From the NCBI GenBank assembly GCA_934678955.1, contig CAKUSI010000153.1, forward strand, positions 1 through 8,508: a stretch of 8,508 nt of DNA. Reading direction: 5' to 3'. The notes below the pieces were generated by a model. The model ran no database searches. It was not told the DNA's origin and saw only the letters and a list, made by a program, of their open reading frames with translations. The translations under genes and the position numbers were made by a program. Positions 1 through 6,335 of this stretch are shown here, piece by piece; position 1 is the first letter of the stretch, and every line of letters begins with the position of its first letter. Source of the DNA: an uncultured Austwickia sp. GTDB lineage: Bacteria; Actinomycetota; Actinomycetes; Actinomycetales; Dermatophilaceae.

Positions 1-395
1 TGGCTGGTGTCGAGGAGGACGGCCTCGTCGCGGGCCGTGAAGTAGAAGAGGACGCCCACCATGAAGATCGGCACGACCGTGTAGATCAGTTCGATCGGGA
101 CGTTGTAGCGCAGCTGGGGCGGGAGGCCCGTCTCGTCCTTCTTGCGCCGGTAGGCCACGACACACCAGATGGTGAGACCCCAGACCAGGATTCCCACGGC
201 GAGGGCTGCGATCCAGCCGCCCACCCACAGGTCCTGGACCCGCTGGGCACCGGTGGACGCTCCCCGGGGAAGGAAGCCCCGGCTGATCTCCTCGGTACTG
301 CATCCCGTGAGGGCGAGGGTCGCGATGACCGCGATGGCCGCGATGCGGCTCACCCGGCGCGGCTTGCGACCGCGGTCTTCACCATGCCGACGCAC
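1..395 (-). CDS. ctaC: Cytochrome c oxidase subunit II, N-terminal part (gene runs off the left edge)
   Basis: This encodes the first ~131 residues of subunit II of the aa3-type cytochrome c oxidase, the membrane subunit that passes electrons from cytochrome c to the catalytic subunit. I translated it by hand from the minus strand. A basic N-terminus and hydrophobic stretch end in a lipobox (LTGC, Cys32), so the protein should be a lipoprotein. Two membrane helices follow, the first containing LWVGGWIAALAVGILVWGL and ending in YRRKK, the second containing ELIYTVVPIFMVGVLFYF; both are typical of the family. The CuA-binding domain lies outside the window. The GTG start at 395 is chosen because GGAAGG lies about 6 bases upstream; the ATG at 385-383 is out of frame and hits a stop soon. 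In actinobacteria ctaC usually precedes other oxidase and bc1 genes, which would lie left of the window (inference). The family call is very secure. Confidence 0.95.
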   Translation of the reverse strand, partial: MRRHGEDRGRKPRRVSRIAAIAVIATLALTGCSTEEISRGFLPRGASTGAQRVQDLWVGGWIAALAVGILVWGLTIWCVVAYRRKKDETGLPPQLRYNVPIELIYTVVPIFMVGVLFYFTARDEAVLLDTS

Positions 396-507
396 TGTGC
401 ACCTTCCGCTGACGGACTGTTCCGAACGCCGCCACCCGGACAGCAAGGACCGTGCCGCAGGGGACACAGGCGCTGACGAGGGTGAGAGGCGCACTCCTGT
501 GTGGGGA

Positions 508-513
508 ACACTA
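508..513 (-). promoter_or_regulatory. Possible -10 element of ctaC promoter
   Basis: The 252-base gap between aat and ctaC (396-647) holds no convincing gene. On the minus strand TAGTGT fits the actinobacterial TAnnnT -10 consensus and would give a leader of about 105 bases before the ctaC GTG. There is no good -35 hexamer. The hexamer overlaps a short inverted repeat, GTGT-TCCCC-ACAC. Just upstream, 522-548 can fold as a 7-bp hairpin (CCTGCCG / CGGCAGG, 13-base loop). Both are short enough to be chance in GC-rich DNA. Confidence 0.3.
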
Positions 514-647
514 CCGCCACACCTGCCGGCGTCTGCCCCTGCGGCAGGCCGTAGGTTGCGGCGTCTCAGGAGAATCGGTGGGCGGGCGCTTTGCCACGGT
601 CAGCGGGCAGGGTGGACGTCCGAGCAGCGAGAAGGCGGTCCGTCCCT

Positions 648-1460
648 TCATGGAACGAAGGTTCGGGGCGGGCGAAGGTGCGGCGCGAGCAGGGCCTGCG
701 CCAGCAGGCGGGCGTATGTCGCCCGGTCGACCTCGCTCACGCCGAGGCTCGCCAGATGCTCGGTGCGCCACTGGACGTCGATCAGCCGCCGCGCGTCCCC
801 GTCGGCGCGCACCGCAGCGACGAGGGCGACCAGCGCCACCTTGCTCGCATCGCGCGCGGCGTGGAACATCGACTCCCCCGCGAACAGGCCCCCGATCGAC
901 ACGCCGTAGAGCCCACCGACCAGCTCCGGACCGGACCACACCTCCACCGAGTGGGCCCAGCCCAGCCGATGCAGGTCGACGTACGCGGCGGCGATGTCCG
1001 GCGTGATCCACCCCCCGGAGCGCGCCTGGCCGGCGCACGAGGCCACCACGGAGGCGAACGCCTGGTCCCAGGTGACGCGGAAGCGCCGGAGCGAACGACG
1101 CAGAGACCGCGACACCTTCAGGTCGGCGGGTATCAGGACCCCTCGGGACACGGGACTCCACCATCCGATCGGCGGCCCTCCCTCCGGCCCGATGCCCATG
1201 GGGAAGAGGCCGTGCCGATAGGCAGCGAGCAGCGTGCCGGGGTCCAGATCCGCGCCGAGCGCCACCAGGTCGTCGTCAGGGCCCGGCTCGGCCGAGGCCA
1301 GATCCCAACAGGTGGGTGGGGGTTCGATCGGTGATCGCCCGGGGGCCCGCTGAGCGGGCGCCTCGCGCAGCGGATCGGCACCCCCGCGCGCGAATTGGTC
1401 GGCCCGGCCCTGCCCGGCAGCGGGGTCCCCGCGCGGGCCGGGCCCGGCGTCAGCCCCCAC
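648..1460 (-). CDS. aat: Leucyl/phenylalanyl-tRNA--protein transferase
   Basis: This cytosolic enzyme adds Leu or Phe from aminoacyl-tRNA to proteins with N-terminal Arg or Lys, marking them for ClpS/Clp degradation (N-end rule). Numbered from the 1460 start, family landmarks are PPTCWDL (48-54), LLAAYRHGLFPMG (77-89), GGWITPDIAAAYVDLH, GWAHSVEVW, GESMF (195-199) and DVQ (228-230). The last two match the GESMF and DxQ motifs that carry catalytic residues in E. coli Aat (Glu156, Asp186, Gln188, from memory). The C-terminus, HLASLGV to LLAQAL, is also typical. The homologous core is about 223 residues, close to the 234 of E. coli. The start is uncertain: GTG at 1460 is the only in-frame ATG/GTG/TTG near the core, but it overlaps adoK by 11 bases, lacks a ribosome binding site and adds a 46-residue Gly/Ala/Pro-rich leader. 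CTG at 1370, after a G-rich run, is an alternative. Function is secure, start is not. Confidence 0.9.
   Translation of the reverse strand: MGADAGPGPRGDPAAGQGRADQFARGGADPLREAPAQRAPGRSPIEPPPTCWDLASAEPGPDDDLVALGADLDPGTLLAAYRHGLFPMGIGPEGGPPIGWWSPVSRGVLIPADLKVSRSLRRSLRRFRVTWDQAFASVVASCAGQARSGGWITPDIAAAYVDLHRLGWAHSVEVWSGPELVGGLYGVSIGGLFAGESMFHAARDASKVALVALVAAVRADGDARRLIDVQWRTEHLASLGVSEVDRATYARLLAQALLAPHLRPPRTFVP
1401..1444 (-). terminator. GC-rich hairpin just after adoK stop (possible terminator)
   Basis: A perfect 10-bp inverted repeat (GGCCCGGCCC at 1401-1410, GGGCCGGGCC at 1435-1444) has a 24-base loop that contains a second small palindrome, CGGGGTCCCCG, at 1421-1431. It begins 6 bases after the adoK stop in the direction of transcription. 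No U-tract follows, which is common for actinobacterial terminators. If it terminates, it does so inside the annotated 5' end of aat. Confidence 0.45.
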
Positions 1461-2445
1461 CGCGCAACCGGGTGGGCAGGCGAGGCGCAATGTCAGCCGC
1501 GGCCTGTTCGCCGTAGGCCTGCGCGAACCGGTGCAGGTAGCGGCCGAGCGCGGGTTCGTACTCCTGCGTCCCGACCGTCTCCACGACGTACGTGGCGAGC
1601 AGCGCGCCCAGTTGCGCGCACCGCTCCTCCGGCAGCGACCAGGCGAGCCCGGCCAGGAATCCGGCGCGGAGGGCATCGCCCACCCCCGTCGGGTCGGCGA
1701 CGCGCTCGGCGGGCACGACGTCGACGTGGACGGCCGGGGCATCGGAGCGCACGATCGTCGCGCCGTCCTTGCCGCGGGTGATCACCCGGATGCCGACCCG
1801 TGCCGAGATCTCCTCGTCGGTCCAGCCGGTCTTCTGCGCGGTCAGGTGGCTCTCGTACTCGTTGGTGAACAGGTATGCGGCCCCGTCGACGAGGCGGCGG
1901 ATCTCTGCGCCGTCCATGAAGGCGAGCTGCTGGGAGGGATCCGCGGCGAACGCGATCCCGCGCTCCCGGCATTCCTGCGTGTGGCGCAGCATGGCCTGGG
2001 GGTCGTTCGGCCCGATCAGCACCAGATCGAGCCCCCCGACGCGGTCGGCGACGGGCTGCAGCTCGATCTCGCGGGCCTCGCTCATCGCGCCGGCGTAGAA
2101 CGTGGCGATCTGCGCGGCGTCGTCGTCGGTCGTGCAGACGAACCGCGCCGTATGCGCCGTCTCCGAGATCCGGACGGATGCGCAGTCGACGCCGTGCCGC
2201 TCCAGCCACGACCGGTAGTCCGCGAAGTCCTCCCCCGCCGACCCGACGAGGATCGGCCGGAGGCCGAGTTGGGCCATCCCGAAGGAGATGTTGCCCGCGA
2301 CGCCGCCCCGGCGGATGTCGAGACTCTCCGCGAGGAACGAGACCGACACCTTGTCCAGCTGCTCCGCGATCAGGGAGTCGGCGAATCGGCCGGCGAAGGT
2401 CATCAGGTGGTCGGTCGCGATGGACCCGGTCACAGCGATCTGCAC
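1450..2445 (-). CDS. adoK: Adenosine kinase, mycobacterial Rv2202c type (PfkB/ribokinase family)
   Basis: It phosphorylates adenosine to AMP with ATP in purine salvage, in the cytosol. The 331 residues track the characterised M. tuberculosis enzyme (324 aa) closely. The start IAVTGSIATDHLM, the substrate-loop GGVAGN (47-52), SETAHTARF (94-102), AADPSQQL (167-174), LFTNEYE (192-198), the TRGKDG nucleotide site (223-228) and the PfkB signature DPTGVGD (251-257) all fall at mycobacterial positions. The expected catalytic base is Asp257. Phe102 and Phe116, which contact adenosine in the M. tuberculosis structure as I recall it, are both present. One visible difference is Leu259, where I recall Phe in the mycobacterial signature. 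The GTG start at 2445 is fixed by homology; only a weak AGG lies upstream. Automated pipelines often call this family only 'carbohydrate kinase', but the residue match makes adenosine the likely substrate. Confidence 0.9.
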   Translation of the reverse strand: MQIAVTGSIATDHLMTFAGRFADSLIAEQLDKVSVSFLAESLDIRRGGVAGNISFGMAQLGLRPILVGSAGEDFADYRSWLERHGVDCASVRISETAHTARFVCTTDDDAAQIATFYAGAMSEAREIELQPVADRVGGLDLVLIGPNDPQAMLRHTQECRERGIAFAADPSQQLAFMDGAEIRRLVDGAAYLFTNEYESHLTAQKTGWTDEEISARVGIRVITRGKDGATIVRSDAPAVHVDVVPAERVADPTGVGDALRAGFLAGLAWSLPEERCAQLGALLATYVVETVGTQEYEPALGRYLHRFAQAYGEQAAADIAPRLPTRLRGGG

Positions 2446-2499
2446 GCGACCAGCCTAGAGGCTTACCCGTGCCGGGCCCCCGGACGCGTCGAAGCGCCC

Positions 2500-2531
2500 G
2501 CGGCCCGCCCCCTGACTTCGGGGCGGGCCGC
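2500..2531 (-). terminator. Perfect 12-bp hairpin downstream of erpA
   Basis: GCGGCCCGCCCC (2500-2511) and its exact reverse complement (2520-2531) flank an 8-base loop, CTGACTTC. The hairpin lies about 45 bases past the erpA stop and 54 bases before the adoK start, both on the minus strand. It has no U-tract. It probably ends or attenuates erpA transcripts and separates them from adoK. Confidence 0.6.
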
Positions 2532-2575
2532 AGTGCACGTCACGTTGCCGGCGAGGACACCTGCTCAGCGAGGGA

Positions 2576-2926
2576 TCAGCTGAACGAGTCGCCGCAGGCG
2601 CACGAGCCCTGGGCGTTGGGGTTGTCGATCGTGAAGCCCTGCTTCTCGATCGTGTCAGCGAAGTCGATGGTGGCGCCATCCAGGTAGGGGGCGCTCATCC
2701 GGTCGACGACGAGCGCGACGCCGCCGAAGTCCACGATCGCGTCGCCGTCGAGGGTGCGCTCGTCGAAGAAGAGCTGGTAGATCAGGCCCGAGCAGCCACC
2801 CGGCTGCACCCCGATCCGCAGCCGCAGGTCGTCGCGACCCTCCTGGTCCAGCAAGCTCTTCACCTTCGTGGCGGCGACGTCGGTGAGCACGACTCCGTGG
2901 GTGCGGGCCTCGTTGGAAACAGTCAT
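2576..2926 (-). CDS. erpA: A-type iron-sulfur cluster carrier (HesB/IscA/ErpA family)
   Basis: This is a small cytosolic protein (116 aa) that carries Fe-S clusters from the assembly machine to target apoproteins. The three hallmark cysteines are present: Cys45 in PGGCSGL, and Cys109 and Cys111 in the C-terminal GSCACGDSF. The length and fold pattern (LTDVAATKVKSLL near the start, LRLRIGVQPGGCSG, LVVD, IDFADTIEKQGFTIDNPNA) are those of the ErpA subgroup. ATG at 2926 is preferred because GAGGA lies 7 bases upstream; the GTG at 2932 would sit directly against that site. The mycobacterial orthologue by position is Rv2204c. Its closeness to oxidase genes is conserved across actinobacteria and may reflect Fe-S demand of the respiratory chain, which is inference. 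Whether it serves the role of ErpA, SufA or IscA cannot be told from the sequence alone. Confidence 0.93.
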   Translation of the reverse strand: MTVSNEARTHGVVLTDVAATKVKSLLDQEGRDDLRLRIGVQPGGCSGLIYQLFFDERTLDGDAIVDFGGVALVVDRMSAPYLDGATIDFADTIEKQGFTIDNPNAQGSCACGDSFS

Positions 2927-2961
2927 CAGCACGTCCTCACTTGTGATTGCGCGGTAGGTCG

Positions 2962-2989
2962 GCGGTCGATCGTCTCGTGCGTCGACCGC
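2962..2989 (-). promoter_or_regulatory. Inverted repeat in the erpA leader
   Basis: GCGGTCGA (2962-2969) and its exact reverse complement TCGACCGC (2982-2989) flank a 12-base loop. It lies 35-65 bases upstream of the erpA ATG, inside the predicted leader. It could be an RNA hairpin or a protein operator. No known riboswitch or IscR site is recognised. Confidence 0.3.
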
Positions 2990-3036
2990 GCTGCAGTCTC
3001 GTGGTCAACGCCGCCTACGTGCGGCATGTTCCCCCT

Positions 3037-3051
3037 ACTGTACGCATGCGT
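3037..3051 (-). promoter_or_regulatory. Candidate erpA -10 box with abutting palindrome
   Basis: On the minus strand TACAGT (3042-3037) fits TAnnnT and would start transcription near 3030, giving a leader of about 100 bases. A perfect 10-bp palindrome, ACGCATGCGT (3042-3051), abuts and shares one base with the -10 box, so a bound repressor could block it. No clear -35 hexamer is visible. The whole 184-base gap between the glycerate kinase gene and erpA contains no gene. Confidence 0.4.
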
Positions 3052-3110
3052 GGCTCAGATCACACCAGCGGACTCGTACGGCGAAGCAGGAACGGCCGGT
3101 CACCCACGGC

Positions 3111-4274
3111 TCAGGCGGGCGACCACGTCGAGGCCACCCGGGCGGCGCGCTCGGCCAAGGTCCCGACAGGGTCAGCCATCGCCGCCCTGACCTCCTCGGG
3201 GCTGTCGGCGACGGCGTACACCCCGGCGAGACCCAGGCTCATCGCGTCTCGCCGGCCGAGCCGCACCTGCCCCGCGATGACCACGGTGGGCAGGGCCCGC
3301 TCCGCCGCGACCCGGGACACCGTCGAGACCACCCCGCTTGCGAAAGAACGCACGTCGAGGCATCCCTCACCCGTGATCACGAGGTCCGAGCGGCTCATCA
3401 GCCCCGTCAGGTCCCACGCGTCCGCACACCACTGCACCGCCCCCTGGCGGCGCGCCCCGAGCAGCAGGAGACCGTAGCCGAGGCCGCCGCCCGCTCCGGC
3501 ACCCGGTTCACGGTCGATGCGGCGGGGCAGGCCGGTCAGCAGGTCCGGCCCTGGAGGCATGGCCTCGTCGACCACCTGGCGCAGGCGCGCCAGGGATCGC
3601 TCCAGCTGTTGGGCCTGCTCGGGGCTCGCCCCGCGGGCGCCTGCCGTCGCCGCCGAGGTGCCTTGCAGTCCCAGGAGCGGAAGGTCCTCCCCGGTCGCGA
3701 GCACCAGTTCGACGTCGGCCAGCCGCTCCCGGGCGATCGGGAGGGATTCCAGCGCGTCGGCGGGCAGGGTGGCGAGCGGCGCCCCGCCGCACGCGAGGTG
3801 CTGGGCCGGGCCCGCCCCCAGCGCGGCCAACATGCCGGCGCCGCCGTCGTTGGTCGCGGCGTCACCCACGGCGACGACGATCCGTTGGGCTCCCTCGGAC
3901 CGGGCGACGTCGATGAGCTGTCCCACGCCGTAGCTGCTGGTGGCGAGCGGGTTGCGGCGCGGTCCGTGCACCAGGTGCAGGCCGCAGGCCTGGGCCGACT
4001 CGATGAAGGCGGTCCGTACGCCGTGACTCTCCACCAGGAGCACCGCGGCCGGGACGGGCAGGCCGAGGGGGTCGTTCACCGTGGTCGCGACGGTCAGTCC
4101 CCCCTCGAGAGCCTGGGCCAACACGTCCAGGAACCCGGCTCCGCCGCTGGTCAGCGGGGCGAGCTGCACCTCGTCGCGCGGTGCGCGCTCCTTCCAGCCC
4201 TGAGCGATCGCCTCGGCCGCCTGTACGGCGGTGAGCGTGCCGAGGAATCGTTGGGGGCAGATCAGTACGCGCAT
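3111..4274 (-). CDS. Glycerate kinase family protein (GlxK type) with altered motifs
   Basis: The protein (387 aa, about the usual family length) resembles glycerate 2-kinases, which phosphorylate D-glycerate with ATP in the cytosol. Family features are the overall order, ATNDGGAGML (140-149), the glycine-rich GAGAGGGLGYGLLLLGA and DLVITGEG (297-304) followed by LD. Several normally conserved positions differ. The N-terminal PDSFKGSLSA-like motif reads PQRFLGTLTA (7-16), the DGGEGT-like motif reads SGGAGF (43-48), GGSATNDGG reads VGDAATNDGG (136-145), and the GK after GEGxxD reads GV (314-315). The protein may therefore have a different substrate or reduced activity (inference). The ATG at 4274 has a GGA about 8 bases upstream. 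It lies 10 bases after the M20 peptidase stop, so the two are probably one operon. By position it corresponds to mycobacterial Rv2205c. Confidence 0.82.
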   Translation of the reverse strand: MRVLICPQRFLGTLTAVQAAEAIAQGWKERAPRDEVQLAPLTSGGAGFLDVLAQALEGGLTVATTVNDPLGLPVPAAVLLVESHGVRTAFIESAQACGLHLVHGPRRNPLATSSYGVGQLIDVARSEGAQRIVVAVGDAATNDGGAGMLAALGAGPAQHLACGGAPLATLPADALESLPIARERLADVELVLATGEDLPLLGLQGTSAATAGARGASPEQAQQLERSLARLRQVVDEAMPPGPDLLTGLPRRIDREPGAGAGGGLGYGLLLLGARRQGAVQWCADAWDLTGLMSRSDLVITGEGCLDVRSFASGVVSTVSRVAAERALPTVVIAGQVRLGRRDAMSLGLAGVYAVADSPEEVRAAMADPVGTLAERAARVASTWSPA

Positions 4275-4284
4275 GTGACTCGTC

Positions 4285-5616
4285 CTATCCGCGCTGGGCT
4301 TCGAACGCGCTGATCCGCTGCAGGAGCAGGGCCTCCGCCAGGCAGGCGCGTTCGAACTCCGCCAGGTGCAGGCTCTCGTTCGCGCCGTGCGCCCGGGTGT
4401 CGGGATCCTCGACGCCGGTCACCAGGATGGCCGCCTGCGGGAACTGGGACTGGAACTCGGCGATGAACGGGATGGTGCCCCCGATGCCGATGTCGACGGG
4501 CTCGCGGCCCCACGCCTGCGCCAGGGCCGCGCGGGCCGCGTCGACATATGGGCCGGTGGTCGCCGCGACGAACCCGTCCCCGACGTCGTCCACCTCCACA
4601 CCGACCTCGACCCCCCACGGGGCGTGGCCCCGCAGATGGGCGGTCAGGGCGTCCACCGCGCTGCGCCAGTCCTGGGTGGGAGCGAGCCGGACCGACAGCT
4701 TCGCGCGCGCTGTGGGCAGGAGGACGTTCGCGGAGTCCTCCACGTTCGGCGCGTCGATCCCGATCACCGTGACCGTCGGGGAGGTCCACAGCCTCGACGT
4801 CACCGTCCCGCGCCCGATCAGCTCGCCGCCGTCGCGGAGACCCGCGTCGGCGCGGAACTGTGCCTCCGGGTAGTCGAGGGTGGCGGGCGGGTCGTGCCGC
4901 AGTCCTTCGACCGCCACGGTGCCGTCCTCGTCGTGGCAGGTCGCGATGAGGCGGCACAGGGCGGTGAGGGCGTCGGGGACCGCCCCGCCGAACATGCCGG
5001 AGTGGACCCCGTGGGTGAGCGCGCGGACGCTCACCACGACCCGGACCAGCCCGCGCAGCGTCGTGGTCAGCGACGGCGTGCCGACGGCCCAGTTCGAGGA
5101 ATCGGCCAGGATGATCGCGTCGCACTCCAGCGTGTCGCGGTGGGCCGCCAGGAGCGCCGGCAGACTCGCCGAGCCGACCTCCTCCTCGCCCTCCACGATG
5201 ACCCGGACGTCGGCGTCGAGCTCGTCACCGAGGGCGCGCAGCGCTGCGACGTGCACGAGGACGCCCGCTTTGTCGTCGGCCGCCCCGCGGCCGAAGAGCC
5301 GCCCGTCCCGCTCGGTCGGCTCGAACGGGGGACTCACCCATTCGGTCTCGTCGCCGGGCGGCTGCACGTCGTGGTGGGCATAGAGGAGCACCGCGGGCAG
5401 GCCCCCCGGCTCGCGGACCACCTGCGCCTCGACGCCGACGCCTTCGAGGAGGTCCGCCACGGCGTGCGCGCTCCGCTGGGTGTGGGAGTGATCCGCCGAG
5501 GGCAGGGAGACGCTGGGGATCCGTACGAGATCCTCCAGGTCGGCGCGGATTCCCGGCATGAGCCGCGCGAGCCGCTCGGCCAGGACCTGCGGGGCGGTGC
5601 GGGACGAAGAGCTCAC
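4285..5616 (-). CDS. M20 family dipeptidase/metallohydrolase (CNDP/PepV-like)
   Basis: This is a cytosolic two-metal (usually Zn) peptidase of 443 residues that probably cleaves dipeptides or related amides. All catalytic positions of the M20A group are visible: His81 and Asp83 in AHHDVQP, the bridging Asp114 in GRGAADDKAG, the base Glu145 and metal ligand Glu146 in EGEEEVGS, Asp172 in ILADSSNW, and His410 in RAHGANES. A dimerisation lid domain fills about 190-310, with THGVHSGMFGG at its start. The start is GTG at 5616: there is no ribosome binding site, but a TACGCT -10-like hexamer ends 6 bases upstream, so the mRNA may be leaderless. The glycerate kinase gene begins 10 bases downstream, suggesting co-transcription. 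The exact substrate cannot be named; members range from carnosine-type dipeptides to acyl-amino acids. Confidence 0.93.
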   Translation of the reverse strand: MSSSSRTAPQVLAERLARLMPGIRADLEDLVRIPSVSLPSADHSHTQRSAHAVADLLEGVGVEAQVVREPGGLPAVLLYAHHDVQPPGDETEWVSPPFEPTERDGRLFGRGAADDKAGVLVHVAALRALGDELDADVRVIVEGEEEVGSASLPALLAAHRDTLECDAIILADSSNWAVGTPSLTTTLRGLVRVVVSVRALTHGVHSGMFGGAVPDALTALCRLIATCHDEDGTVAVEGLRHDPPATLDYPEAQFRADAGLRDGGELIGRGTVTSRLWTSPTVTVIGIDAPNVEDSANVLLPTARAKLSVRLAPTQDWRSAVDALTAHLRGHAPWGVEVGVEVDDVGDGFVAATTGPYVDAARAALAQAWGREPVDIGIGGTIPFIAEFQSQFPQAAILVTGVEDPDTRAHGANESLHLAEFERACLAEALLLQRISAFEAQRG

Positions 5617-5622
5617 CGGGAG

Positions 5623-5628
5623 AGCGTA
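5623..5628 (-). promoter_or_regulatory. -10-like box for a leaderless M20 peptidase mRNA
   Basis: On the minus strand TACGCT (TAnnnT) is followed by six bases, CTCCCG, and then the GTG start at 5616. Transcription starting the usual 6-8 bases after the hexamer would begin at or next to the GTG, which also explains the missing ribosome binding site. No good -35 is seen. Confidence 0.5.
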
Positions 5629-5646
5629 GCTGCCGAGGCGTTCGGT

Positions 5647-5679
5647 GACGGAACTCCTCGGCCGTCCGGGACGGAACTC
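5647..5679. repeat. Direct repeat and inverted repeats in the divergent promoter region
   Basis: GACGGAACTC occurs at 5647-5656 and again at 5670-5679, 23 bases apart (about two helical turns). Between and overlapping them is CCGTCC-G-GGACGG (5662-5674), and TCGGTGA (5642-5648) pairs with TCACCGA (5678-5684). The elements fill the centre of the 96-base gap between two divergent genes, a usual place for a regulator site. Confidence 0.5.
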
Positions 5680-5699
5680 ACCGAGGGAAGCACGTCGCC

Positions 5700-5705
5700 T
5701 AGAGT
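5700..5705 (+). promoter_or_regulatory. -10-like box for a leaderless DUF3043 mRNA
   Basis: TAGAGT fits TAnnnT and ends 7 bases before the GTG at 5713. No ribosome binding site is present at a usable distance, so the message is probably leaderless. A -35 hexamer is not evident. Confidence 0.5.
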
Positions 5706-5712
5706 TGGGCGC

Positions 5713-6297
5713 GTGTTCGGACGCAAGAAGGATGAGATCGCCGGCGAGCCGGTCGACCCGGCCGCCCCGGAGCGCCCGGGCGCGAAGAACCGCCCTACCC
5801 CCAAGCGCCGCGAGGCCGAGGCCGCGCGGCGCGTGCCGCTGGTCCCTGAGGACCGCAAGCTGGCCAAGGCGCAGGCGCGCCAGCGCGGCCGGACCGAGCG
5901 CCTGGCCCGCCAGGAGGCGATGCGGCGCGGCGAGGAGTGGGCCATGCTCCCCCGCGACCGCGGACGCGAGCGGGCCTGGATCCGCGACGTCATCGACGCC
6001 CGCTGGAACGTGGGCGAGTTCATCCTGCCGATCATGCTCGTGGGGCTGCCGATCACGCTCGTCTCCCCGCCGGGCAGCACCTTCTATCAGCTCGGGTTCG
6101 CAATGGTGTATGGCGTCTTCGGGGTGTTCGTGATCGACACCGCGTGGATGTGGTTCACGCTGAAGCGCCGCTACCTGGCGAAGTTCGGCGAGTCCCCGCC
6201 GCGGGGCTCGGCCTGGTATGCGGTGGGCCGCGCCATGGCGATGCGGCGCACGCGGATGCCCGCCCCCCGCGTGGCGCGCGGGGCGAAGATCGACTGA
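5713..6297 (+). CDS. DUF3043-like membrane protein of unknown function
   Basis: This 194-residue protein belongs to an actinobacterial family of unknown function, the positional counterpart of mycobacterial Rv2206. A highly charged, basic N-terminal half contains the typical RPTPKRREAEAARR segment (27-40). It is followed by an RRGEEWAMLPRDRG stretch (71-84) and RDVIDARWNVGEF (91-103). Two membrane helices follow: about 103-118 (ILPIMLVGLPITLV) and about 124-150 (LGFAMVYGVFGVFV into MWFTL). A basic C-terminal tail ends in ARGAKID. Both termini are probably cytoplasmic, since the flanks are basic. The GTG at 5713 opens with MFGRKKDE, as family members do (recalled); the frame stays open far upstream, but only as a shadow of the M20 gene. 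It is divergent from the M20 gene and convergent with the small gene that ends at 6336. Confidence 0.85.
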   Translation: MFGRKKDEIAGEPVDPAAPERPGAKNRPTPKRREAEAARRVPLVPEDRKLAKAQARQRGRTERLARQEAMRRGEEWAMLPRDRGRERAWIRDVIDARWNVGEFILPIMLVGLPITLVSPPGSTFYQLGFAMVYGVFGVFVIDTAWMWFTLKRRYLAKFGESPPRGSAWYAVGRAMAMRRTRMPAPRVARGAKID

Positions 6298-6310
6298 ACG
6301 CCAGCGGGTG

Positions 6311-6324
6311 GGCCGGTCGCGGCC
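6311..6324. terminator. Weak hairpin between convergent genes
   Basis: The 38-base gap between the DUF3043 gene and the small minus-strand gene contains GGCCG-GTCG-CGGCC, a 5-bp stem with a 4-base loop. A second short palindrome, GCCTG-CT-CAGGC, overlaps the 3' end of the small gene. Either could serve as a shared terminator, but neither has a U-tract and both are short for GC-rich DNA. Confidence 0.25.
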
Positions 6325-6335
6325 GCCGGGCCTGC

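Noticed and set aside
169..1334. Overlapping plus-strand open frames in the ctaC-aat region
   Set aside because: They run antisense to ctaC and aat and through the gap without a ribosome binding site or any recognisable motif.
1313..1335. GGGGTTCGATC resembling a tRNA T-loop
   Set aside because: No acceptor, D or anticodon stems can be built around it, and it lies at the start of the conserved aat coding region.
1531..2583. 350-residue plus-strand open frame
   Set aside because: It lies opposite adoK, whose protein matches a known enzyme residue by residue; the plus frame is a high-GC artefact.
4366..5712. Very long open plus-strand frame in front of the DUF3043 gene
   Set aside because: It is the antisense shadow of the M20 peptidase gene; the translation is Arg/Gly-rich with no family features, while the opposite strand has a full set of catalytic motifs.
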